Of a stretch of 64,000 nucleotides of DNA, positions 1 through 12,441 are shown one piece after another. Each line of letters begins with the position of its first letter. Position 1 is the stretch's first letter. The stretch lies in NCBI GenBank assembly GCA_948567375.1, contig OX419762.1, forward strand, positions 23,948,608 to 24,012,607, in the 5' to 3' direction. The notes beneath the pieces are model-generated. The model worked only from the letters and a program-made list of their open reading frames with translations, was not told the DNA's origin and ran no database searches. Made by a program: the position numbers and the translations under genes. Origin of the DNA: Lunularia cruciata. Taxonomy: Eukaryota; Streptophyta; Marchantiopsida; Lunulariales; Lunulariaceae.

Positions 1-3000
1 CATCCATTTCTACATGGTTTTTATTTTCTAACCAAGGAGAAGAGGAAGAAGTTCACTAGTCACTTTCAACCAAAAGAATATTTCTCACAATCTAAAGGAA
101 GAGGAATAATCAAACGAATCCAAAAAGCGGATATGGAGTTGCATTGAGATTGAAATTGAAAGTGATTTTGAGGGTTTTTATAACCATAGTGTGCCACAAG
201 GGGTGAACCAACCTTTTGCAAGGAGTGGATTTTACCCAAAGGTTAAAAAAATTAATAAAGAATTGCAATGATGCCACTTCTCTTCAAGTCTACTCATTCC
301 AAATTGTATCTCCAAAAGAATGACATCTTCTTGCTATTACACCATATTTTGGTCAATATTGGGATATTAAAATAAGTAAAAATACTTAAGATGGATTACA
401 AAGTAGCTTAGTTTTAGAGTTGTTAAAAAATGCTTAAACTATAGAATTTATAACTTATTCTAATACTTGGATATTGAAACTAGATTATCAGATAAGTTAC
501 TACCGAGTGTACTCATAAGGTAGTCAACCAATGAAACTAACATCTTACATCATACACTAATACATACCTTTGTACATCAACTTTTCCTTGGTGATTGACA
601 CTAACATTAACACCAAACCTTGTCTCTCCAATTTGATTTATGATTCAAGACTATCCAACATCAATAATTAAAGTGCACAAACTATCAAGCTATTATCTTA
701 CTCTATAGATGGATGTACTATCTTAAAATTGTGCTTTGTATTCTATGATTAGCATCAAATCTTGTCTTATAGAGTTTGTTATATTCTGTATGTTAGCTTC
801 TAATAGTATTTTGGTAGTGTTGAGTTGGCTAACTAACTAAAGTTAGTTATAACTAAGTAAGAGGTATCTTTAGCTTAGGCTGGTTTAAGTATAGGGAGGA
901 AAGATCCAATATCAAATTTTTTGAGACTCAATTGTTCTTCTACTGAATTTGAAATTAAATTACATTACAGTGGTACCTCTTCCCTCTTAAGGAACTTTAT
1001 ATTATAGTATGATGTTCTAAGGAATTTTATATTAGATGATTTTGAAGTAGTATTTGGACAAATGGTCAAATTGACTTAAAATATAGGAAATGTTTAAATC
1101 TTATTTTCTTGACCAAGTTTGATGACCTTTGAGAATGAAGATAGGTCAAGGTAGGTATTTTTTATTTGACCATAGAATATTTGTTTTAGGAAAATGTCAT
1201 AGATTCCTAGGAATTACTTTAAGAAGTATTAAGGAGAGGTATATGAGACCAAAAACCCACATGAAGGGCCATCAACCTAAGATTCTTTACCAAAGGTAAT
1301 TCAATAAGAAGTATAGATTTTATCAAGCTACCAAAGCATTTATCAGCGTAACTTTGGTGAGTCTAGTTTAGTTGAGGAGAGCTTAGAAGTGGAATAACAT
1401 CCTTTCTTTAGTGAGCTTGAGAGGAATAAGATTTCATAAGTACTATCTATATTTGACACATGAAGATTGAGAATTTTCATGTGGGAATACAGCTAGTTTG
1501 AGTGTTAAGTTTGGAGGAATGTCTACCTATAAAGGACCATCATGTCAATATAGTGAAGGGACTTTTTTGGTGATATATTGAGAAGCTTTGGCAGAATAGA
1601 GTGAATAAGTGACTTGGTAAGTAAATATAGATTTTATTTTAGATTTTTGTCTTTAATGGTGCTTGATAAAGGTTTTGTTTTCCTTCTAGCACACAATGCA
1701 GACCAAGACCAGAAGTAATTATAGAGATATCATATTTGGATTTTGAGATATTTATTTTGAAATTTTACCATCTAAGAAAGTCCAAACTTGAGTGCATTAT
1801 CATAAAAGGAGAAAACAGGCGACCGCGTAGGAAAAATGAAGGATGGGAAGACCCCATCAAGCCATACAAGGGAGAGACAAAAAAAGGTAACATGGGGCTA
1901 AGCCCCAATAGAGTCTGTAGTCATTATCATAAAATATGTGTTACTCTTAGGTTCTCTATATAGATTCCCATATATTATATTTATTTTACCATTTTCGTTT
2001 TAAAGATGAATCTTTGCAAGATTGGCTAACAAGTACCACAAATATCCAAAAAATCAAGTTTTGGTAATGAGAAATAGTTTTCCAAAGTGGGAGAGGATTT
2101 CTTCCAAAGTAAAATTTTGGTCAATGAGGATTTTGATGATATTTTATTATTTAAAAAGAAAAAAAAATATTTTTGAGTATATTTGGAAGGTGTGGAATTT
2201 ATTTATAGAATTTGAGAGTCTAGAGTTAGAAGGAGTGCAATTTTTAAGTTTTGAAATTTAGAATGGTCAAAATTGGTGTTAGAGAGTTTTCTTCAATTTT
2301 TCCTCAATTGAAAGAGTTTTTCTTCTTCTCCAAGCTTGATATTTTAGATTTAAAAATTAAAATTTTGAAAGATTATGGCTCCAAAGAGTGATAGAAACAA
2401 ATGACAAACACAATGTGAGATTGTACAAACTTCATCCAAGAATTGCAATTATCATTTCAGTCAATATTGAGAAGAGAAAGGTCACAATAAAGTTTGAGTA
2501 GATTCAAGAATAGACCCAAGTACAAATTTCTTTATCTTTCCAAAAGTTGGTGCATAAGTGTTACAATTGTGAAGAGAAGGACCATACCACTTAATCTTAC
2601 ACATCATCAAGCAAGGATGTCCAAGAGAGATGTACTTAGTCTTGGATTGATTTTAGATCTTTTGTCCAAGTGGAAAATATAGAGAGTGTGTTTATTTTGT
2701 CCTAGAGATGTTGAGTAGAGTTGATGTATAATAGACCAAAGAGAGAAATAGAATGGAAACCAAAATAATAGTTCTCAACTAAAGGACACTTCAAATACCT
2801 AAGTTGAGCTCAAGCTTTGGTATTACAGCCTTATGTAATCTCAATATAAGACTCCACATGAAGCTTCCTTTTAGAAACCATCTTTCTTAGACTATGATTT
2901 AAGCTAGCTATTTACTTGTCATACAACCTACTCAATCCTTAAGACATTTCTAAAAGCTCCTCCCCAAGAAACGTAGAAGATGCTTCTAGGACATTCTTAG

Positions 3001-3120
3001 AATTCTCAGATGTATGCTAGTTCTATCTCCTTTGAACAAAACTTAGCTTTTGCTAACTCAAGTATATTATGTATTTCCCTTTTGCTAGTTCATGAAATCC
3101 TCATTGCCATGGAATCTTTG
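1..3120. other. Degenerate non-coding DNA, no gene recognised
   Basis: AT-rich sequence with stops in every frame and no ORF over about 100 codons that I recognise. A possible short LTR-like unit runs from about 791 (starts TGTTAGCTTC) to about 970 (ends ACATTACA) and is followed by GTGGTACC, but no partner copy is visible, so this is only suggestive. The only coding relic I can support is the gag-like trace listed separately. The stretch may be the left flank, or the 5' part, of an element whose remainder lies beyond the insertions to the right. Confidence 0.5.
2375..2640 (+). pseudogene. Decayed gag-like relic with a partial zinc knuckle
   Basis: An ATG at 2375 opens a short frame reading MAPKSDRNK and then a stop. 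About 180 bases on, in another frame, the sequence reads CYNCEEKDH (2559-2585). This is the first part of a retroelement CCHC zinc knuckle (C-x2-C-x4-H). The last cysteine position is a TAC codon, as a G-to-A change of TGC would give. A nucleocapsid zinc knuckle binds the element RNA during packaging. The element family is not identifiable from this little sequence, and chance similarity is possible. Confidence 0.3.
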
Positions 3121-3149
3121 AACTCTTGTGGAGCATTTGTGCATTTTTT

Positions 3150-3575
3150 CACAACATTTGCAATGCCAAAGCTAGTTTGCTTGGACATTGGTGTGCTAGT
3201 CTTGACGCATCCATTTATATTAGTAGTTGCTCAAAGACTACTTAATGACGGCCAGATTTGTGTTAGAGCTATTGATCATATTGTGGGACCAATCATCATC
3301 TACATTATTTGCACCATCAGATAGGTCATCAATGTACGTTAAGGTTGGAGATCCAAGTTAAGCAAAGGGGTATACCTTCAAAATGTAGCTCTAGAGAGTT
3401 TGCTTCTTTGATATTGAGCCTTCAAGTTTCTGGCTATGGTGGACAAGGCCGACGCACATCACTTGGAGTCCCTTAGCTAAAGTGAGTGTGACTTGGTTGT
3501 AATTAGTGCTTGTTATTGAGTTGAGGATTAAATTTTGATCTAAGTTGAGTGTGATTCGAGTTAAGATTGAATTGA
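3150..3575 (+). repeat. Family B 5' terminal repeat (Y segment) of old element G
   Basis: This segment aligns by eye along its length with the Y repeat of element B (reverse complement of 19339-19788) and with 50911-51360. Shared landmarks include GCTCTAGAGAG, TTGAGCCTTCAAG and CTGGCTATGGTGGACA. It is clearly more diverged than the other copies. It ends in GATTA and passes straight into the leader, as in element B, with no 105-bp X segment between. The left end is not sharp; about 3150 is an estimate. Confidence 0.6.
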
Positions 3576-5045
3576 TTACTTCAAAGAAGTGAGAGTTAAG
3601 GGGAAATCAAGGGTAGAAAATGAGTGCATTGGTGGTATCTCCAAGCTTGGAGGGATCATTGGTATATATAATTGTTGTTACTCAAATTTTCCTTTAGTTC
3701 TGTGGATTTTGGGTGGAAGCCTTGCTTGATTTACTATAGATTTGATAGAGCAAATGGTGTGCAAAAGCATTACCTAAATTTCTCAAAATTGAGTCAATTT
3801 GAGACAATAAGTGTTTGATTTGAGTCTATAGAGGTGAAATCAAGGTCAATTTGGTGTAGATTGAACCTAAGATGCAAAATTTAAAGTAGATCTGAGAACC
3901 CATATCTTTGAATTATAGATTTAGAGATCCTAATCCTCACAATTTGGCATGAGTTGACATTTGGCAAAGGATTTTGTAGTCAACTAACTGCAATGCAGGT
4001 TTGTTAGATTAGCAAAGGTTGTTTAGATTTGGAGGTCAAGTTGGAAAAAGTTGTATAGAGTTAGAGGTTGTACAAGTATGCACAAATTGCCCTAGCTAGT
4101 GCTCAAGTTGATTGAAGTTAGCTAGATTCAAATTGGCAAGAAGAAAAACCTCATTTGGCTAAAATTTGGTGTTTAAAGGCTTTGAGGTAGGTCTCGTGAG
4201 GTTATAAAGGCCTAGAAGTGCCAACAAGCCAACTTGCTGGTGTGAAGCTAGCCAATTTAGTTGAGTTTTTGGTAATTTTTGGTAGTTGTATGGCAAAATT
4301 TACCCACCCTTTAGATTGTGCACAATAACGTTTGAACCTCATATCTCTTGTTCCTAGATTAATGCCCTAGCCAATTGGTCCACCTTCACTTATTGTCCTA
4401 ATGAATGGTAGATTGATATATATATATATATATATATACTCATGTAGCTTTGGCTACAAGAGAAAATTTGGTCCCATCCTTGTGATATTGGTAGCATAGT
4501 AGTAGATAGACACTCCTATTATGTCAAATTCCAAATAGTGATACTCAATCCAGATTTTACTTGGGAGATGGAGGATTATAGTTTCAATTTGTTGTGATTG
4601 GATCCTCTCCTTTCTTTTTTTCCTATTCATGCACCATGTTTGTGTGAGGTGCTTGGATAAATATTTAGAGCATTGGTGTTCTAGTGTGCTCTTGATAGTG
4701 AGACTAGAGTGATGACCAATCATACTATCTATGTTTCTCTTTGGTGAGGTAAGAAGTGATGGGCCACCAACCATGAGAGTATGATGGTAGGTTACATGTT
4801 GCACTTCCACCTAGACTAGTTATCATGGTTAGAGTTACATTAGTGGATGGTTCTTGGTAGTGGCACTTGGTGGTTACAATTACAATTTGGAGTACATTTT
4901 CATGACAAATTTCTCTAGGGGTTCTAGAAAAGATTTTGTTGTAGTATGTAGTGGATGTACATGGAGTAGCATTTGATATCAACCTCTATTGTAAGTCCCA
5001 ATGAGCAAGGAGATTGATTTTAATTTGGAGTTTGGCATGTTGTTG
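3576..5045 (+). other. Leader (5' untranslated region) of element G
   Basis: Matches in order and orientation the leader of element B (reverse complement of about 17900-19338). Shared landmarks include GTGGTATCTCCAAGCTTGG, CTCTTGTTCCTAGA, ATGTAGCTTTGGCTA, TGTGATTGGATC and CACCATGTTTGTGTGAGG. No ORF of note. The right end runs into the first gag codons (about 4975-5045) before the inserted segment H. Confidence 0.6.
4415..4438. repeat. (TA)n microsatellite
   Basis: A run of about twelve TA units inside the leader of element G, at a place where the homologous leader of element B has no such run. It is a simple repeat expansion. Confidence 0.9.
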
Positions 5046-7264
5046 AACTTTGCTTTTCTATCTCTAGGAACACATGGTGCCTAACTATGGAGCCTAAAGA
5101 TTAGAGGTTGTAGATAACCTAACCCTACTAGTTTGAGTGCACATAGGACCAACTAGTAGACCCAACCCTTCACTCTAGGTTTTGGTATTCTTGCTATCGA
5201 GTAGGGTAATAACGGGCAACCTAACCTATCATCATAACACACACTCTTGGTCTGTTCGTCATCACTTCTAGCATTACCAAGGAGAAATACATAGCAATCC
5301 TAAAAGGAAAGAACCTAAGTGCAATGCCCACACACCAATCCAAACCAACTAGGCATACAAACAGGCATGCAAGCATAAAGAGGATCCAATCACAAGAATT
5401 CAAAAACAACCCTTTGTGCTTTTTGTTAGAATTGAGCTTTAGAGCACTCTTGCTCTATCATCAAGCTAATTTCAACCTGTACTCCAAGCTTCCTCCAATA
5501 TATACTTCATCCTTCAACCAATTTGTAATCCAAGTGAGGTAATCCTATGTCTTTTTGTTGAGGAAAATTCTATGTAACTCAAATGGACATAAGTTTCTCT
5601 ATGTGACTTGTATTCTAGTGTTTTAAGATTCAATGAAAATTTTATGAGATAAGCTTTCTAGTGATATAAAATAAGTCACAATTTGATCACTACAGCTCCC
5701 TTGAAAATCTCTCAAAATTGGTCAGTTTTCTATAGTTTGTTAATCTTGAAATCCCTAGTTTAGGGTTTGCTCCTTGTTTTGGGTAGCTTCCCCTAGATTT
5801 TTGGATTTGAGGTGCACTTAATCCTTAAAAAACACTACAGCAACCTAAAATCCTCAATCATGGATACATAAATAGTAGAATTGACACTCAATCATCATAA
5901 AAGATAGAAATGCTCTACCAAGCTTACAACAATATTTTCAGTAGAGTTTTTTGCATTAGCTCTCATGCTCCATGAACCCAAAGTTAACCAAAGTTAAACT
6001 TTTGAAAATAGCTGGTTGTGCCCTTTTCTAGATCTCTGTAAAGTTTAGTACCCTAATCCAACCCCAAACCCTAGATATGGATAAATTCCTGAGTTGTGCT
6101 AACTTGTAAGCTTTGCAAACCCGGATATGCTTGATCCAAAACCTTGAATTGTCTATTGAGAAATTCACATGAAGCCTTTGCACAAAAGTGAAAACTCTAG
6201 CCACCAATAGGACTAGAAATTTTCACAAGGTGATTTTGACCACAACTTTAGGAGTGACCAATTCTTCAAACCTGATTAACATCTTATCTCCAACTCCTCA
6301 CTTTCCAAAGCTCCAACTTCAATTGGCCAGATCTGATTTGAGATTGATCAAACCCTAAATGTTTTGAGCACAAAAGTAAAAGCACTATATCAACTCTCCA
6401 ACCCAATTGAAAAATCATAAAGATGTCTCATGAAGCTCTTTGAATCACCTTTTTTGTGCTCTTGGATATGAATTCTACCCCCTTGATTCAATCTATCATA
6501 TCTCCCAAGTTATTAGCTCATATCACTCAATTCTAGTCTCCAAATTATAGCCAATCAGCTCTTCTCTCCAATTGTAATCTTGTCTACTCAAAATCCTTTG
6601 ATGGTCCAAAACTCTCTAACTTCTCGCCTTGGATCCTTGGACTAACCCAATCTCTTGCAATTTTGTCATTTAGCCTCTTCACTTTTTGACAAGTGGACCC
6701 CACAACTCCACCTTGAAGCTCATGAGAAAATTGAGCCATTCTCCATCTAAAATAGCACATAAAATATCAAGTCATAGACTTGCTTGTAAGTAAGCACCAA
6801 AAGGACAATAAGATTTGAGTTTTTTTATCATAAACTCAATGAAGACCACCCCAAAGCGTGCCACCATCCAATCTCGTAAGCCATCATGGTGTAGAATCTA
6901 AAGCCTAATGTTAAAAGGATTTAGGAGTGGCAAATCAGGTGCATGGAACATCTCCTACTCAATTGCTCTCTTTGACGCTTGGCCTCCACGCTCTGCTACA
7001 ACTCTCACTCTCAACGTCCTCCTCTCGCTCGAGAATCCTCCAACTAAAACACACCTTCCTTGCAACTCTCCACCACCTATATACACAAGAAGCCTTAGTG
7101 AAGACAAGGTCATAATCCATGTGGCTTATTGTATACATGTTCATAGATTGCTCACATAGCAATAGCTCAACTGTGGGATCCGTCATACAACCCACTCCAT
7201 CTTTACGGAGATAAACCACACCAATTTACTTTTTCATGAGTTATGCAAACCACAACACAACAAC
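5046..7264 (-). mobile_element. Inserted segment H with an inverted family B-like leader
   Basis: The gag start of element G is interrupted here. The left flank reads TTTGGCATG and the right flank CATGAGCTAATT; joining them through one CATG restores the sequence expected from element B, so a 4-bp duplication CATG is likely. The insert begins TTGTTGAAC and ends CACAACACAA, a short inverted match. Within it, 5215-5400 resembles, on the minus strand, the family B leader (compare 18130-18335), and 6500-6800 is loosely similar to 18.6-19.1 kb. I read it as a partial minus-strand B-like element. No coding capacity is apparent. Confidence 0.45.
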
Positions 7265-7561
7265 ATGAGCTAATTTAGTTGATAGTGTACCAAGTGTGTC
7301 TACACCATTGTTGTGAGACACAAACAAGATTTATAGTCCCTCCAAAGGCCCCCAATGCTACTCTAGTATAGTGGATACCATTGAGTTGGATGACTTCATC
7401 TAGGAGTTTGATAATTGGTGTAATCTATAGCAAATCCACAACCCAAATTTGTTCACATCCTACTAGTTCTAGCTCTAGTAGTGTTGGTATATCTAGTGGA
7501 GGTGCACTAGTTGGAGATGGTGCTATTACAAAAGGAGGTATATAGTTACAAGCTACCTCAC
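7265..7561 (+). pseudogene. gag fragment of element G (family B)
   Basis: Homologous to the gag of element B (reverse complement of about 17380-17850). Both encode the step from ACCATTGAGTTGGATGACTT (I-E-L-D-D-F) into a Ser/Gly-rich tract, here SSSSSVGISSGGALVGDG. The frame is broken. Gag forms the particle in which reverse transcription takes place. The fragment is cut at 7561 by insertion of element D. The next possible family B sequence is the integrase at about 49540, so the rest of this element has been displaced or lost. Confidence 0.65.
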
Positions 7562-8235
7562 TGTGACAACCTGGCAAATATCACTTGTTTGGTAATCAGG
7601 TAAGTAAAGTTTGTTCCCGTAGAGATACTGGTCAGAAATGTCCAAATACAAAGCAAAGTAACAATGAAGTTCTTCTTGGTTGCGTCTTTAGTCTCTCAGG
7701 TAGAGACCACACCTAGAAGAGAGTAACAAGCACTGATTCACAGTCTTGTCACAACAATGTGTCACACTTAATCACAACTCCATCAAATCTTTCCAAACAA
7801 TCTTGATTGTGATGATTCAGGCTCTCCCAAAAATGGCACTTCACTGCAAAACTACTTTGCCTTAGAATTGTGTTCCACCCCTCCACTAAAGGCACAACTT
7901 CCTCAATCAAAATTACTTCACGTCAACACTCCGCTGCACTCACAAATGTAGAATACTACCAACACTACAACTCCTCTCGGATCTGTCAAGGCATTGCTTC
8001 GATTGCAGTTCACTCAGGATCAAACACACAGAATGAAGATCAAGGCTGCAGAATCCAACATCCAATATCCAACAAACACACTGACTTGCACTTTGAAATT
8101 CTCCCAACACTCACAAACACAATCACAATATTGATACTCGGAATCAAGCTCAAGCGACGAGCACTGCTTCACAACACTTTGCTTTATCTATTCTCAAAAA
8201 TAATGAGCACTGAACAACATAAGACTGCAAATGCC

Positions 8236-8244
8236 ACCTTTAAA
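8236..8244 (-). promoter_or_regulatory. LTR TATA box of A1
   Basis: TATTTAAAG on the minus strand, in the motif that is conserved at the same place in the family A LTR copies (about 35763, 39590, 43550, 49360, 24005 and 59278). It sits roughly 680 bases before the 3' end of the LTR, so it would place the U3/R border here and the U3-ORF upstream in U3. Confidence 0.55.
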
Positions 8245-8361
8245 TAGTAAAGCAAATGACAATTATCTTCCTAATGTACCGCTTCCTAACAGCTCTTCCT
8301 ACCTGCAAATCCAAAATGACAAACCACCTCTTCATATGTGCTTCTTCCTATCTCAAAATTA

Positions 8362-11222
8362 TTACCAATCCAATTCAATGTCTACTTCTTCCTCGGCTTC
8401 CAATCTCAAAGTAGCTTCACTTATTACTCTATCCTCAGGTTTCACAACTACTAATTCTTCTACCAATTCTAACATTTCTCTTTCCTGATCTACAATTCCA
8501 CTAGCAGGTAATCTATCTAAATCTCTTTCTCTTGACCCACTCTTCTTTAACATCTCCAATGGTAACTCCAAAGACATCTGCACTCCTATGTTATCTACTT
8601 TGGGTTTTGTTCTTACATCCTTCTGAAGTTTATCTATCTCCAATTTCACTAAGTCTAATCTTATTGTGATTCCAATATCTTCCTATCTACAAGAGCTCTG
8701 AGACTGATGAGTAAAGCATTCAACTCTTTGTCCTTCCCATTTCTCCTCGTCGTCTCCTGCACCAACTTCAACTTGTGCATTCTTGTTTCTTCAATTCACA
8801 CGTTGGCCTCTGTACTCATCATCACATTCATCTTAACCACAATCTCCTTCAATGGCTCCAATCTCATTTTTCTCTCCCGTTCTCGATCTGCAAGCCAATC
8901 TTCTCTGTACATTGCCAATTCTGCTTCAAACTTGGCTTTCATAATTTCCTTCTTCTTCTCCTTCTCCTTTTGCACAATCTTGTCCTCCTAATTGCGAAGT
9001 AACTCTCTCAACCTTTCTTCCTCTCTATATCTCATTGTCAACTCTCTTTGCCAGAGCTGCTTCTTCTCTTCTACACTCTCCATCATCCACTCTATCAAGC
9101 TCTTGCTCCTTCTCTACTACTCTTGCCATAGCATGGATAATTTCTAATCTCGAATCAGCAAATTGTTGCTTCAAGATTTCATACTCAGCTACTTGTCTTT
9201 CCCTTTGTATGACATTTTGCTCTAAAATCCTCTCTCTACTCTCCACTTCCCTCTTCAAGTTCTTGATAACTTGATTCTGTACTACTGCATCTACTCGTAG
9301 TACTTCCCTTTCCTCCTCACCTTGGATTACATTTTTCTTTAATTCTGTGTTTTCTTCTTCTAATCGAGCTAACACCTGCAACACAATCTTCACCTATGGA
9401 CACTTTGATTGCATTTCCTTCTTCTTGTGCTCTAACTTCACCAACAACCTCCCACAGATACTCAACTCCTTCACTCGCATTCATTTTGACTCGTAGACTT
9501 ATCTCCTTCTTCACCTCTTCCTCACTCGACACTCGCCTTCTAAGCCACAGTCTCCATATAGGAATGGATTCTTCACTCCCCAAACTTCCATCCTAATCTT
9601 CTCTTACCTTACTCGGCTCTGCTCCACACTTCACCTTTTGTCTGGAACAAACTCCTCGTTGAATTGGAACTCTTTTCTCCTCTTGCTCTAGAAATCTCTC
9701 TTGTTCTTGATCTGCAAGCCAATCTTCTTTGTACATTGCCAATTCCGCTTCAAACTCAGCTTTCATAGTTTCCTTCTCCTTCTCCCTTTGCACAATGTTT
9801 TCCTCTTGATTGCAAAGTAACTCTCTGAACCTTTCTTCCTCTCTATATCTCACTGTCAACTCTCTTTGCCAGAGCTGCTTCTTCTCTTCTACACTCACCA
9901 TCATTCTATTGAGCTCCTGCTCCTTCTTTGCTACTCTTGCCATAGCATGGATAACTTCTAATCTCAAATCAGCAAATTTTTGCTTCAAGATTTCATACTC
10001 AACTACTTGTCTTTCCCTCGCTATGACATTCTACTCTAAAATTCTCTCTCTACTCTCCACTTCCCTCTTCAAGTTCTAGATAACTTGATTCTGTACTACT
10101 GCATCTACTCGTAGTACTTCCCTTTCCTCTTCACCTCAGATTACACTTTTCTTTAATTCCGAGTTTTCTTCTTTTAATCAAGCTAACACCTGCAACACAA
10201 TCTTCATCTCCAGACACTTCGACTGCATTTACTTCTTCTTGTGCTCTAACTTCACCAACAATGGGCACACAACCTCCCACAAATACTCAACTCCTTCTCT
10301 CGCATTCATTTTGACTCACGGACTTATCTCTTTCTTCATCTCTTCCTCACTCAACACTTGCTTTCTAAGCCACAGTCTCTGTATAAGAATGGGTTCTTCA
10401 CTCCCCGCACTTCCATCCTCCTCTTCTCTTACCTAACTCAACCCTACTCCACACTTTGCCTTTCATCTAGAACAAACTCCCTGTTGAATTGTAACTCTTT
10501 TCTCCTCTTTCTCTGGCACTTTGTCTCCCAATTTTGAGTTACCTTTTTCCTCCGTCTCCATCTTTGTTTCCTCCTCTTTGGGTACCGATTTCATCTCCAC
10601 TCCATTGTTGTTGTCACTACTCGTGTCTCCACTCTGCAATGTGAACTCCGGTTCTTCCTCCCTCTCCAAGTCTTTGGACTTGCACTCAGCTTCTCCTTCT
10701 GACTCTTTTTCCAATGATGCGATTACCACCATTCCTTTCCTTGGGTTTACCCTTCTAGCCTTCCAAGGTCATGCTTCTTCTACTTCTTCTACTCCTTGTC
10801 AACTCCTCTTCTTTGACATTGGAGTGCTCACTTCCAACTTCACACTTTGCACCGTCTGCACATAGTACTCATCACTACTCCTGATCCAAAGAATGTATTA
10901 CTACTCCTCCGCATCGACATCTCTTCTTAAATCAGGATGGAAATTTGACACCATCTTATTTCACTCCGCAGCATTGAGCAAGTTCAGCCCCAGATAGAAA
11001 TGGGCTGCAAATAGCACAATGTAATGTGGAGACGACCTGTCCCACAAATTCCACACCATATGTCTCGTGCTCCCATGAAGACACTTCGCCCAATTAATCG
11101 GCTCTCCTACAAACATCTTATGGAAGAACACCGCTTGGTGCTTCATCACATAAGTCGTTCTCTCCGGCTTCAAGATTGCCATTAGAGCACTCACAATCCC
11201 TCTCTTGACAGGATCCTTGTAG
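8362..11222 (-). pseudogene. U3-ORF of A1, middle and C-terminal part, with a duplicated coiled-coil
   Basis: Minus-strand remains of the long LTR-encoded ORF. Reading from 11222 down: the globular part (MKHQAVFFHK, PINWAKCLHG, AAHFYLGLNLLNAAE); an acidic stretch with KPKERNGGN-type basic patches; a Glu/Lys/Gln-rich coiled-coil (RLEEENTELKK, LKQQFADSRLE, MARVVEKEQELD); then the C-terminal part with ELPLEMLKKSGS and AEEEVDIELD. The coiled-coil part is present twice (see the 825-bp duplication). Several stops and frameshifts break it. The N-terminal part lies at 19789-20301 and 24915-24940 because elements B and C1 inserted. The function is unknown. Confidence 0.7.
8871..10510 (-). repeat. 825-bp tandem duplication within the A1 U3-ORF
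   Basis: GATCTGCAAGCCAATCTTCT occurs at 8885 and 9709, and AACAAACTCC at 9646 and 10471, offsets of 824 and 825 bases. The intervening sequence matches throughout. A3, A7 and A8 have this segment once. 825 bases is 275 codons, and the junction reads through as LADQEQERFLEQEEKRV, so the duplication was made in frame. Confidence 0.85.
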
Positions 11223-11226
11223 CTCT

Positions 11227-11331
11227 TGTCGTGCGTATATACATTGCTACACAACATACATCGCTGTCAACATCATACACTATAGAAGCACAACTCACAC
11301 ATAAGTCATACACAGACTCTAAAGTGCCACA
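11227..11331 (-). repeat. X repeat, 3' terminus of element B
   Basis: 105 bases, on the minus strand TGTGGCACTTTAGAG ... GCACGACA. The same 105-bp unit occurs twice at 50804-50908 and 51361-51465, on either side of a Y repeat. It forms one end of element B, directly next to the TSD, but is absent from the other end. Confidence 0.8.
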
Positions 11332-11747
11332 ATAATCAGCTTACTTATCACTCTCAACTCAACTCAACTCAGATCAGTACTTGATCTATCACTCTATAAA
11401 CTGCCAACAACTAGGCACTGATTACAGTCAAGCCACACCCACTCAACCATAGAGAATCCAAGTGATGCTTGCCGCCCTCTGTCCACCATAGCCAGGAACT
11501 TGAAGGCTCAACATCAAAGAAGTGAGCTCTCTAGAGCTGCACTTTGAAAGTATACCCCCTAGACTTGAGCTCACTTCAAAACTATACCCCTTGGACTTGA
11601 GCTAGCTCTGAAACCCTAACGGTCCCGCTGATGGCACACTCGATGGTGCAAACGGTGCAAAGTGACGGTGGGCCTCACCGTGAAGTCAGTACCCCAAACA
11701 TAAAATCTGACCGTCGGAAAGTAGTCTTTGAGGAATTGATGAAATAA
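11332..11747 (-). repeat. Partial 3' Y repeat of element B
   Basis: Matches the 5' Y repeat (19339-19788) from GTGATAGTAGTTAGAG onward, with roughly 25 differences and an extra block of about 50 bases at 11530-11580 (a partial repetition of CTTGAGCTCACTTC). The first 40 or so bases of Y are missing because a deletion joined the integrase to this point. Confidence 0.8.
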
Positions 11748-12440
11748 CTCTAACTACTATCACTAGAAGTCCAAAAGCCAATAGTAACCCAATCCCATGA
11801 TAGGTAATGGGTGTAACTGTGGCATAGGAGCATTGAATGATGCTCTAACTCGGTCACAAACCACACATCTGGCAACAAACTGCTATACCTTGGTCTGCAT
11901 ACCGTGCCACCAATAATGACTCTAGAGTAAGCTATAAGTACGCTTTACTCCAAAATGTCCTAGCTCCTCATGAGCATGACGTACGAACTGTGGTCTCTGA
12001 CATGGAAGTGGTACTACTTGCACTCTACCATCCTCCAATACATGCAAAAGGTGTCTGCCCTCCAATCTAAACCGTCTGGCTTGCTAAAGAACACGGTCTC
12101 TCTCCTTGGCCCCAACTATGCCACCCACAACACCAGTGCAAAGATAGTCTATCACTAAGACATCATCATGAATGTCTCACTGAACTTTACCTATATCTTC
12201 ACTCTCTAGATTTGTAACCTCAATAACTCCTCCTGTATGCGCTAAGAGAGATACCACCAAAGCCTCTGCAAATATACACAGAAAGGCCGATGCATGCCAA
12301 ACTTGACACCATCTCCTCATCTGTCTCACCATGCTAACGTGCTCCTATCTGATCTTGTTGGTTGGGACATGGGTTTCTACTCAACCCATTTGCATCACGG
12401 TTCACCACTCCAGGTCTATGAACAACTGTGAAATCATACT
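11748..12440 (-). pseudogene. Truncated integrase of element B
   Basis: Follows RNase H. It starts with HRPGVVNRDANGLSRNP (about 12400), the usual RNase H-to-integrase linker of gypsy elements, then a degenerate HHCC zinc-binding domain (HAHEELGHFGVK, then CVVCD, about 11990-11860). It ends at the first catalytic aspartate in WLLDF (about 11760). The next bases are already Y repeat. Integrase inserts the cDNA into the genome; this copy has lost its second catalytic Asp and its Glu. The missing part is present in the related copy at 49540-50579. Confidence 0.75.
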
Positions 12441-12441
12441 C

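Noticed and set aside
791-970. A short LTR or TRIM near 0.8-1.0 kb
   Set aside because: It has TGTTAG...ATTACA ends, but there is no second copy, TSD or convincing primer site in the window.
6908-7219. Short open frames on both strands near 7 kb
   Set aside because: About 85 codons each, overlapping, without motif and within the inserted segment H.
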